Positions 8,099 to 14,153 of a stretch of 15,754 bases of DNA are shown in pieces. How positions within the stretch are numbered: position 1 is the stretch's first letter; each line of letters opens with the position of its first letter. The DNA is from Natrialbaceae archaeon Tc-Br11_E2g1 (GTDB taxonomy: Archaea; Halobacteriota; Halobacteria; Halobacteriales; Natrialbaceae). Location: assembly GCA_001564255.1 (NCBI GenBank), contig LKNC01000026.1:1-15754 (forward strand), in the 5' to 3' direction. The notes under the pieces are model-generated. The model saw only the letters and a program-made list of their open reading frames with translations, had not been told where the DNA came from and searched no databases. Both the position numbers and the translations under genes were made by a program.

Positions 8099-8602
8099 AT
8101 GTCCGTACAGAAGAGCCGATCGAACTCAGTCGAGGAGAGTGAGGTCTTTCACATTCTCGGAAACGACCGCCGACGTGCCATCGTCACCCTGCTCGCGGGG
8201 AATCGAGGGCGCGCCGACGTCTCGGACATCGCGACGGAGATCGCCGAACGGGAGGCCGATAGGACTTCCGTTCCGAACAACCTCTATAAGAGCGTCTACG
8301 TCTCACTCCAGCAGACACACCTCCCACAACTCGAGGAGGAGGCCGTAATCGAGTACGACACCGACTCGAAGACGATCCAGCCGGGTGCCAACTTCGAGGA
8401 CGTCCTCTGTTACGTCGACAACGGCGACGACGTCGAGGACCGCGTCCTCGAGGTACACCTCGGACTCTGTGTCCTCGGACTGGTCTTGATCGCGCTCGCA
8501 GGCGGCGGGATCCCGCTGATCTCGAGTGTCGACCCCGCCGTGTGGAGTGTCGTCGTCTTGCTCGGCGTCGCTGCGAGCAGTCTGTACTGTCTGCTCGGAT
8601 GA
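8099..8602 (+). CDS. DUF7344 winged-helix protein with two C-terminal membrane helices
   Basis: The 167-residue protein begins with EVFHILGNDRRRAIVTLL, a DUF7344 signature helix, then DVSDIATEIAERE (helix-turn-helix), NLYKSVYVSLQQTHLPQL (recognition helix with the family's VYxxLxQxHLPxL block) and a wing IEYDTDSKTIQPG. After a short acidic linker, two hydrophobic segments follow: LGLCVLGLVLIALAGGG (about 120-137) and VWSVVVLLGVAASSLYCLL (about 148-166). This is a membrane-tethered transcription factor of a haloarchaea-specific type; its signal and targets are unknown. The ATG at 8099 is the only start giving the conserved N-terminus. Confidence 0.85.
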   Translation: MSVQKSRSNSVEESEVFHILGNDRRRAIVTLLAGNRGRADVSDIATEIAEREADRTSVPNNLYKSVYVSLQQTHLPQLEEEAVIEYDTDSKTIQPGANFEDVLCYVDNGDDVEDRVLEVHLGLCVLGLVLIALAGGGIPLISSVDPAVWSVVVLLGVAASSLYCLLG

Positions 8603-8739
8603 AACCGTCCTCCCCGCTGGAGAGTGGCTACAGACCCGCGAACGGGCTTTCACCCTCCAGACGGTGCCGGCAACTGTGTCGAACGGACACCGCCTGCTGT
8701 GGGTGATCCGGGCCCGACGAAAAGAAACTCGAGGACGCG

Positions 8740-9846
8740 CTAGACTACGCCATCGACGATCGCTGGAGCGGTGTCCTCACCGTCGACTGGTTCGTCGTGT
8801 ATCGTCCCCGCCATCGCGTGATCGCTGATCACGGTGACAGTCGCATCCTCGATGGTGACGTGGATTTCACCTGAACGGTCGAGTGGTTCCTCATCGACGG
8901 GATCGACTTCGTCGTCTACTTCGTCGTCAACTGGGTCCTCGGGTACGTCGTCGACGTCCTCGACGAGAACGAAGACCGTTGCCTGTTCGACGGTAACATT
9001 TATCGACGCTTCGTCGACCTCGTCGAGTTCGTCGTCCATCTCGTCGTCGACCTCGTCGAGTTCGTCGTCCATCTCGTCGTTGACTTCGTCAGCGACCTCG
9101 TCATCAACTGGCATCTCGGGGAGGTCCACCCCTTCAACGATGACGAATACGGTTGCCTGTTCGATAGTGACCTCGAGTGCTGGTCCGTCATCCATCTCGT
9201 CGTCGGCAGGATCGAGTTCGTCATCGGTCACCGCATCGTTCACCTCCTCATCTCCTTCGTCGTCGACTGGCACGTCGGGGATCGAAACGCCATCTGCGAC
9301 GACGAAGATCGTTGCGCGTTCGATACGGATCTCTTCGTCGTCAACTTCGACGTTCTCGTCGTCAACTTCGACGTTCTCGTCGTCAACTTCGACGTTCTCG
9401 TCGTCAACTTCGACGTTCTCGTCGTCTACGGGGTCGACCTCGTCATCGACGTCCTCGTCTACGGGATCGACCTCGTCGTCGACAGGTTCCTCCGCCATCT
9501 CGTGGGAGTCCTCTAGGATGACGACGATCGTCGCCTGTTCGATGGTCACGTGGAGCTCATCGGCTGAGTCGACTTCGTCAACGGGTTCGTCATCGACGTT
9601 CTCGTCTGTGGGGTCGGGTTCGTCATCGACGTTCTCGTCTGCAGGGTCGACCTCATCAGTCGGTTCTTCCGGCATTTCCTCGAGGACGACGACTTCGGAC
9701 TGTTCGATCGTCACCTCGAGTGATCGTTCATCGAGGTGGTCTTCCTCGTCGTGTTCGGCCGCGGTTGCTGACGCGATTGCGCCCCCACTCGAAAGCACGA
9801 GCATCAGTGCCACGACCACGACGAATAGTTGGTTGCGTACGTTCAT
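8740..9846 (-). CDS. Secreted, highly acidic repeat protein (six VTIEQATVFV modules)
   Basis: I do not recognise this 368-residue protein. Residues 1-29 are a Sec-type signal peptide (MNVRNQLF, then VVVVALMLVLSSGG, then an Ala-rich cleavage region). The mature part alternates six short hydrophobic modules of consensus [LI]xVTIEQATVFVIVE (about 43-55, 98-112, 173-185, 224-238, 282-296, 327-341) with linkers made almost only of Asp, Glu, Val and Pro. Linkers contain tandem repeats: VDDENVE (four copies at 142-169), DP[AT]DENVDDEP (two copies) and DEMDDELDEVD (two copies). No C-terminal anchor or cysteine is seen. It is presumably exported and may bind cations or the cell surface, which is inference. 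The ATG at 9846 is chosen because the signal peptide begins there; an upstream ATG at 9885 would precede the TATA-derived transcript. Confidence 0.8.
   Translation of the reverse strand: MNVRNQLFVVVVALMLVLSSGGAIASATAAEHDEEDHLDERSLEVTIEQSEVVVLEEMPEEPTDEVDPADENVDDEPDPTDENVDDEPVDEVDSADELHVTIEQATIVVILEDSHEMAEEPVDDEVDPVDEDVDDEVDPVDDENVEVDDENVEVDDENVEVDDENVEVDDEEIRIERATIFVVADGVSIPDVPVDDEGDEEVNDAVTDDELDPADDEMDDGPALEVTIEQATVFVIVEGVDLPEMPVDDEVADEVNDEMDDELDEVDDEMDDELDEVDEASINVTVEQATVFVLVEDVDDVPEDPVDDEVDDEVDPVDEEPLDRSGEIHVTIEDATVTVISDHAMAGTIHDEPVDGEDTAPAIVDGVV
9013..9082. repeat. 33-bp tandem repeat in the acidic gene
   Basis: Two near-identical copies encode DEMDDELDEVD. A similar two-copy 33-bp unit encoding DP[AT]DENVDDEP lies near 9580-9650. 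These are internal to the coding sequence and in frame; positions are approximate. Confidence 0.6.
9334..9426. repeat. 21-bp tandem repeat, about four copies
   Basis: Unit TCGACGTTCTCGTCGTCAAC plus one T, repeated almost perfectly and encoding VDDENVE on the minus strand. Near-identity at the DNA level, including third positions, means recent expansion by slippage or unequal exchange. Confidence 0.85.
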
Positions 9847-9884
9847 GTTTCTGCCCTGAAGGCACGTGTCGAACCACGCACACA

Positions 9885-9892
9885 CTCATAAA
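9885..9892 (-). promoter_or_regulatory. TATA box of the acidic repeat protein gene
   Basis: Minus-strand TTTATGAG lies about 40 bp from the ATG at 9846, giving a predicted leader of roughly 16 bases. Confidence 0.45.
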
Positions 9893-9972
9893 CCGACACA
9901 ACAATTTCGGGAGTAAAACCCCACTGTCGCTGAGAAACCGGCCGTCAACACAGTCGGATAAATCCCGTCCGA

Positions 9973-10055
9973 TAATAATGGCTATGACCGTCTATCGGTG
10001 GGACCGCAAGAGGGGTCGCGGTCTCACCGGTAACAGCTCATAGCCGTCGTTATTA
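9973..10055. repeat. Triply nested inverted repeat (83 bp)
   Basis: Three arm pairs share one centre. Inner: CGGTGGGACCGC (9996-10007) with GCGGTCTCACCG (10018-10029), 12 bp with one G-T pair. Middle: GGCTATGA (9980-9987) with TCATAGCC (10038-10045), perfect. Outer: TAATAA (9973-9978) with TTATTA (10050-10055), perfect. The bulges between inner and middle arms are exactly 8 bases on each side. It lies after the 10110-10574 gene and before the promoter of the acidic protein gene. It could be a terminator, a structured RNA, a cruciform site or a miniature element. A 21-codon frame (9978-10043) also runs through it. Confidence 0.8.
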
Positions 10056-10109
10056 CCCGCGAGGACTCGAGTAACGAATCGCTCCGTGTCACTCACGAGA
10101 GTAAACAGG

Positions 10110-10574
10110 TCAGTCCGTTCCGGAGCCGTCCGGGGGCTTCGATGCCGTCGGTTCGGTCCCCTCGAGGCAGATCAGGTTCTCCCGGCCCAGACGGAGTTTC
10201 GTGATCTCTCCGTCGTCTTCTAGATCGGTGAGCAGTCGGCTCACCTTGGCTTTCGACCAGTCGACGGCGTCGACGATTTCGGACTGTTTCATCCGCCCGC
10301 CGTTCTCGTCGACGAGGTAGTGGATCCGCTCTCGATCGGTCAGAACGTCCTCTTCGGTCGCGGCGAGGTCCTCTCGCCCGGCGTCGTAGCCGTCGAGTCG
10401 GTTTCTGAGCACCAATATTCCCCCGAGAACTGCGAGTGCGACGATGCCAGCCAGCGCCGCGACGTGTGGCCTTACCCAGGGGCTGACGACGCCGGGACCG
10501 AACGCGCCCTCGAGGGTGGTGTGGATGCCTTCCAGTGCTCGAGGCGCTCTTGACCACGATGTAAAGCGGCTCAT
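10110..10574 (-). CDS. Membrane-anchored winged-helix regulator (DUF7343-like)
   Basis: A 154-residue protein with one membrane helix near the N-terminus (VAALAGIVALAVLGGILVL, about 39-57) and a C-terminal winged helix: LTDRERIHYLVDENGGRMKQ, then EIVDAVDWSKAKVSRLLTDL (helix-turn-helix) and the wing EDDGEITKLRLGRENLICL. This layout matches haloarchaeal membrane regulators with MarR/IclR-like DNA-binding domains (DUF7343 as I recall). The acidic linker GREDLAATEEDVL joins the two. The reading frame stays open far upstream, but the ATG at 10574 gives the normal length; upstream codons encode atypical basic sequence. The DNA-binding half is well conserved, while the segment before the helix carries no known sensor domain. 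Confidence 0.8.
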   Translation of the reverse strand: MSRFTSWSRAPRALEGIHTTLEGAFGPGVVSPWVRPHVAALAGIVALAVLGGILVLRNRLDGYDAGREDLAATEEDVLTDRERIHYLVDENGGRMKQSEIVDAVDWSKAKVSRLLTDLEDDGEITKLRLGRENLICLEGTEPTASKPPDGSGTD

Positions 10575-10839
10575 GTCATGTTTTTCGTGTCGAATGTCCC
10601 GTTTTGCGGGGTTTCGCCTCCGTCGTCGGTCCTTCGACACCGCAGTCGATTCGCCGCGATGAATTGGGAGTTCGTGACGGTCTCTCACCGCGTGGTCGTC
10701 GCTTTCGGGACCGTCCGGCGACCGTGTGGCCCATCGGAGAATCGTCCGGTGGCGGTTCGAATAAGACCGTGTGGACGTTCGAACCGATTGACCCGGATTC
10801 TTCCGCGTTCTAGTGAGTAAGAGAGTATTGGGTCGACAG
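10575..10839. other. Intergenic stretch
   Basis: No credible gene is seen; the open frames here are basic and Arg/Pro-rich, typical of non-coding frames in G+C-rich DNA. The only clear structure is the TTCGAA pair at 10753-10786. Confidence 0.5.
10753..10786. promoter_or_regulatory. Inverted repeat with paired TTCGAA sites
   Basis: CGGTTCGAA (10753-10761) and TTCGAACCG (10778-10786) are perfect 9-bp arms around a 16-bp spacer. Each arm holds the palindrome TTCGAA, the two copies being 22 bp apart, about two helical turns. A TATA-like TTATT lies inside the site on the minus strand, so it may control the gene at 10574 from a distance. Confidence 0.4.
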
Positions 10840-11114
10840 TCAGCCCCTGGCGAACCCGAACCCGCCGATGTCGACGTCGGTGGGGAGGGTGCGCCCGCCC
10901 CGGCCGACACGGCGTTCGCTGCCCGGGGCCGAGGTCTCGAGAAGTTCGGCGGGGATCAGCATCGCCTCGAGACCGACGGGGGACGCGTCGCCGACGGCGA
11001 GGGGGTCGATCCGGGAGGCCAGTCGTCCGACGAGAGACCACCGGAAGAGCCACCGGTCTAGGCAGGAAGCGATACTAGACTCCCGGAATGCCAGCCGCGT
11101 CGAAGCCCGTCACG
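10840..11114 (-). pseudogene. Coding-like C-terminal remnant without a start codon
   Basis: A minus-strand frame, open from just after a TGA near 11114 to TGA at 10842-10840, reads DRWLFRWSLVGRLASRIDPL, then AVGDASPVGLEAMLIPAELL, then ETSAPGSERRVGRGGRTLPT and DVDIGGFGFARG. Third codon positions are almost all G or C, as in real genes here, and the product looks protein-like, unlike the competing frames. No ATG or GTG precedes it except the ATG inside LEAMLIPAE, which would leave 41 residues. Its beginning runs into the end of the 4-TM gene. I read it as the 3' stump of a decayed or truncated gene; family not recognised. The alternative is a GTG-started plus-strand frame, 10813-11061, less convincing. 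Confidence 0.4.
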
Positions 11115-11434
11115 TCGATCAACGCGAGGACGTAGAGGACGACCAGGACCGAGAGCCAGGCGACCAGCGTGATCCCGACCGCTTGCGTCCAGCCGCCGGG
11201 GTAGCGTGCGTTGATCACCGCAAGGTACGCGATGAACACGAGCAGCGGGCCAAGCAGTGGGATCCACCCCAGGAAAAAGCCGACGATCCCCCAGACGATC
11301 GCACCCAGCAGGGCCGTGACGATCGCGTACGTGTAGTCTTCGACGTCGACGATCAGGCTCGCACCGACGTAGATCCCGACTGCGCCGATCAGCAAGCTAA
11401 CCACGAAGACGACGAGGCTCTCGAGGAGGGACAT
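11075..11434 (-). CDS. Conserved-looking 4-TM membrane protein
   Basis: I do not recognise a named family. The 119-residue product is almost entirely hydrophobic, with four predicted membrane helices at about 5-30, 36-56, 58-76 and 84-105. Charged residues occur only in short loops such as VDVEDYTY (29-36) and NARYPGGWTQ (75-84). Glycine-rich helix faces (LLIGAVGIYVGA, GIVGFFLGW) suggest tight packing. The ATG at 11434 gives a start directly on the first helix and lies 24-38 bp from an inverted repeat overlapping the promoter. It stands alone between the epimerase gene and the remnant at 10840. Confidence 0.75.
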   Translation of the reverse strand: MSLLESLVVFVVSLLIGAVGIYVGASLIVDVEDYTYAIVTALLGAIVWGIVGFFLGWIPLLGPLLVFIAYLAVINARYPGGWTQAVGITLVAWLSVLVVLYVLALIDVTGFDAAGIPGV

Positions 11435-11457
11435 GCGTCGGTGAAAGGAAGCCCTAC

Positions 11458-11489
11458 GGATAGTTATTATCCACCTATACTGATATATC
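11458..11489 (-). promoter_or_regulatory. Promoter with GGATA-N5-TATCC inverted repeat
   Basis: Arms 11458-11462 and 11468-11472 are perfect, and the A+T-rich core could serve as the TATA box. A second TATA candidate is the palindrome GATATATC at 11482-11489. The repeat has the same arms and spacing as the one at the padR promoter (6607-6621). Confidence 0.4.
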
Positions 11490-11612
11490 GGGTCGTGACT
11501 ATCGTGACGTTCTCACGGACGTGGTCGTGATCGTCCGGGACGGCCGTCGCCGTCGGGGAACCGTGCCAGTGTTCGGAAACGAGTGCCTAACTGTGGGGCT
11601 CCCCGTCCCCGT

Positions 11613-12551
11613 CTACGACCGCCGCCCCCCTGGCCCCTCCTCGACCAGCCGTCGAATCCCCGTCTCGAGGCCGACACTGGCCTCGAAGCCGAGCTTTCGG
11701 CGGGCCTTCGAGACGTCCGCGCCGCTGTGTCTGACGTCCCCCTGTCGGGGCGGTCGGTGGACGATCGGCACCTCGACGTCGGTCGCCTCGCGGACCGTCT
11801 CCGCGAGTTCGAGGATCGAGAGACGGTCGCCGGTGGCGACGTTGAACGCCTGGCCGACGTGGTCGGTCGTCGCCGCGAGCAGGTTCGCCCGGACGACGTC
11901 CTCGACGTGGACGAAGTCGCGGGTCTGCTCGCCGTCGCCCTCGACAGTGAGCGCCTCGCCAGCCCGGGCCTGTTCGAGAAACGTCGAGATGACGCCGCTG
12001 TAGGGGCCTCGCTGGCGTGGACCGTAGACGTTGAAATACCGCAGCGTGACCGCTGGCAGGTCGTACAGCCGTTCGTACAGCCGGGCGTACTCGTCGAGTG
12101 CGAGTTTCTGGACCCCGTACGGGGAGGCGGGCTCGGTCACCGTCGTCTCCGTGACCGGCAACTCGACCGGGTGGCCGTAGACGGCCGCACTCGAGGCGAG
12201 AACGACCCGTGCGTCCTCCCGGCGGGCGCACTCGAGGAGCGCGAGGCCGGCCTCGAGGTTCACCCCGTTGGTCTCGAGAGGGCGCTCTACGGTCTCGGTC
12301 ACGTCGACGACCGCCGCCTCGTGGAAGATCAGGTCGACGCCCCGGGTCGCGTCCTCGAGGGTGTCCCGGTTGCGGACGTCCCCCTCCAGGAGTGTGGCGT
12401 CCTCGTGGACGTGGCGGGGGGTGCCACCCGAGAGGTCGTCGAGGACGCGGACGTCGTTGGCTCCGACGAGGGCGTCCACGAGGTGGCTGCCGATAAAGCC
12501 GGCTCCGCCGGTGACGAGGATCGTCCGGTCACGGATCGGTGGAAACTCCAT
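11613..12551 (-). CDS. NAD-dependent epimerase/dehydratase (UDP-glucose 4-epimerase-like)
   Basis: An extended short-chain dehydrogenase of 312 residues, normal for the group. The NAD-binding glycine motif is VTGGAGFIG (13-21), Asp38-Asp39 follow the second strand for the adenosine ribose, and the catalytic residues are Ser120/Ser121 in LASSAAVYG with Tyr145 and Lys149 in SPYGVQK. Further family blocks are LRYFNVYGPRQ (about 173-183), RDFVHVEDVVRA and a C-terminal KARRKLGFEASVGLETGIR. The YFNVYGPRQ form and overall length fit nucleotide-sugar epimerases of the GalE/WbpP type, which feed glycan and S-layer glycosylation; the exact substrate cannot be told. It is divergent from the amidohydrolase gene and seems monocistronic. 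TATA is at about 12580-12587. Confidence 0.88.
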   Translation of the reverse strand: MEFPPIRDRTILVTGGAGFIGSHLVDALVGANDVRVLDDLSGGTPRHVHEDATLLEGDVRNRDTLEDATRGVDLIFHEAAVVDVTETVERPLETNGVNLEAGLALLECARREDARVVLASSAAVYGHPVELPVTETTVTEPASPYGVQKLALDEYARLYERLYDLPAVTLRYFNVYGPRQRGPYSGVISTFLEQARAGEALTVEGDGEQTRDFVHVEDVVRANLLAATTDHVGQAFNVATGDRLSILELAETVREATDVEVPIVHRPPRQGDVRHSGADVSKARRKLGFEASVGLETGIRRLVEEGPGGRRS

Positions 12552-12579
12552 CGCGAGGCGGTACCACAGTCCCCGCGTT

Positions 12580-12587
12580 TAGTATAG
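12580..12587 (-). promoter_or_regulatory. TATA box of the epimerase gene
   Basis: Minus-strand CTATACTA, centred about 33 bp from the ATG at 12551, predicts a transcript with a leader of only a few bases. Confidence 0.45.
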
Positions 12588-12685
12588 GACGGGTACCGGG
12601 TCATATCCCGATCCTACCGGGTGGGTCGGTCGTTCCCCCCACTGCCGACGGAACTGAACGTCCGGGTCGTTCCCGGACAACACAA

Positions 12686-12693
12686 CCTATATG
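12686..12693 (+). promoter_or_regulatory. TATA box of the amidohydrolase gene
   Basis: CCTATATG lies about 30 bp before the ATG at 12719, predicting a start about 3-5 bases before the codon. This supports the chosen start and rules out the longer frame beginning at 12539. Confidence 0.5.
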
Positions 12694-12718
12694 CGCGCCG
12701 CTCGGAAATCCCCCGCCA

Positions 12719-14083
12719 ATGAGCACCGTCGATCTCGTCGTGTCGAACTGTACTGTCGTGACGCCGGAGGGACGAAGCCCGAACGCGGGCGTCGCCGTCG
12801 AGGACGGGGAGATCGTCGCCGTCTGCCGGAGCGACCGACTCCCGGAGGCCGACCGCGTCGTCGACGCCGAGGGGAACCCTCTGGTCCCCGGCATCGTCGA
12901 CGCCCACATCCACAACCGCGAACCCGGCCTCGAGTACAAAGAAGACTGGGAGTCAGCGACCCGGGCGGCCGCCGCGGGCGGTGTCACGACGGTGGTCGGG
13001 ATGCCAAACACCGATCCCGTCATCGACCGCCCCGAGCGCCTCGATCTCAAGTTCGATCGCGGCGAGGCAAGCGCGCACGTCGACTTCGGGAGTTTCGTCG
13101 TGATCACCTCCGAGAACCTCGATCGAATCGACGACCTCGATGAGGCGGGGGCGACCGGCTTCAAGATCTTCCTCGGGTCGACGGTCGGGGACGTTCCGCC
13201 GCCGTCTGACGGCGAGATCATAGAGGCGATGGAACGGATCGAGGAGACCGGAAAACGGCTGGGCTTCCACGAGGAAAACGGCGAGATCATCGACCACTAC
13301 GAACGAAAGTTCAAGCGGGAAGGGCGAACCGAGCCGATCGACCACTCCCACTCCCGGCCCGTGATCGCCGAACGCGAAGCCATCGAGCGCATGATCACCT
13401 TCGCCGAGGAGACCGACGCGAAGGTCCACATGTACCACGTCTCCTCGGGATCGGGCGCACGGGCGGTCGCCCGGGGGAAAGACCGTGGGGTCGACGTCAC
13501 TGCAGAGACCTGCCCACACTACCTCTGGTTCACCGAGACGGTGATGAACGAGAAAGGCAACGTCGCGCGCATCCAGCCACCCATCCGCAACGCAGCCGAG
13601 CGGGCGAAACTCTGGGAGGCCCTCACCGACGGCGCGATCGACTGCATCGCGACCGACCACGCCCCTCACACCGACGAGGAGAAAAAGGTCGACGACCCCT
13701 TCGGGAACACCTGGGACGCGATCTCGGGGTTCGTCGGCCTCGAGACCGAGATCCCCGTCATGCTCACCTTCGTCAACCAGGGCCTGCTCAGCCTCGAGGA
13801 GTGGGTCTACCGCCACTCGACCCGCCCCGCCCAGGTCTGGGGGATGTACCCACAGAAGGGGTCGCTGCAGGTCGGCACCGACGCCGACTTCACGATCGTC
13901 GATCCCGACCTCGAGTGGACCCTCGAGGATCGTACCGACTTACACTCGAAAAACTGCGTGACGCCCTTCGAGGGCGAGTCGTTCGTCGGCGAGGCGACGA
14001 CGACGATCGTCCGCGGCGAGGTCGTCTACGAGGACGGTGAGGTCGTCGGCGAGTCCGGGTACGGGACTCGAGTCGACGCCTGA
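12719..14083 (+). CDS. Dihydroorotase/allantoinase-family cyclic amidohydrolase
   Basis: A 454-residue amidohydrolase-superfamily barrel. Metal ligands are His63 and His65 in VDAHIHNREPG, the probable carboxylated Lys149 in GATGFKIFLGS, His184 in GFHEENG, His240 in HMYHVSSG and Asp313 in IATDHAPHTDEE. Other blocks are AAAGGVTTVVGMPNTDP (84-100), TAETCPHYL and RIQPPIR. Arg67 of HxHNREPG is the residue that binds the substrate carboxylate in dihydroorotases, while Asn66 departs from the usual Leu or Phe. Length and the TWDAISGFVGLET segment also fit allantoinases. It is probably either PyrC, the third step of pyrimidine synthesis, or a paralogue opening another ring amide; I do not assign the symbol. 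The aminotransferase follows 70 bp downstream on the same strand. Confidence 0.85.
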   Translation: MSTVDLVVSNCTVVTPEGRSPNAGVAVEDGEIVAVCRSDRLPEADRVVDAEGNPLVPGIVDAHIHNREPGLEYKEDWESATRAAAAGGVTTVVGMPNTDPVIDRPERLDLKFDRGEASAHVDFGSFVVITSENLDRIDDLDEAGATGFKIFLGSTVGDVPPPSDGEIIEAMERIEETGKRLGFHEENGEIIDHYERKFKREGRTEPIDHSHSRPVIAEREAIERMITFAEETDAKVHMYHVSSGSGARAVARGKDRGVDVTAETCPHYLWFTETVMNEKGNVARIQPPIRNAAERAKLWEALTDGAIDCIATDHAPHTDEEKKVDDPFGNTWDAISGFVGLETEIPVMLTFVNQGLLSLEEWVYRHSTRPAQVWGMYPQKGSLQVGTDADFTIVDPDLEWTLEDRTDLHSKNCVTPFEGESFVGEATTTIVRGEVVYEDGEVVGESGYGTRVDA

Positions 14084-14153
14084 AACGAGTCGTATCGAGT
14101 GGGTCGAACCGCGGGACGAAAGAACCACGACGTCAGCGCACACACGGACGCCC

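Noticed and set aside
8635..8650. CCCG-CGAA-CGGG hairpin followed by CTTTC as a terminator
   Set aside because: The stem is only 4 bp and the T-run is weak; in such G+C-rich DNA it is likely chance.
9334..9426. CRISPR-like array of 21-bp units
   Set aside because: Units are contiguous, without spacers, and lie in frame in a coding gene.
8834..9859. Long plus-strand frame of 341 codons rich in Ser and Thr
   Set aside because: It is the mirror of the acidic repeat gene: GAC/GAG/GTC codons read in reverse as TCG/TCC-type Ser codons. The minus strand has a signal peptide, modules and a promoter.
12539..12718. 60-residue N-terminal extension of the amidohydrolase
   Set aside because: It covers both divergent promoters and encodes Pro/Gly/Arg-rich sequence; the ATG at 12719 has a well-placed TATA box.
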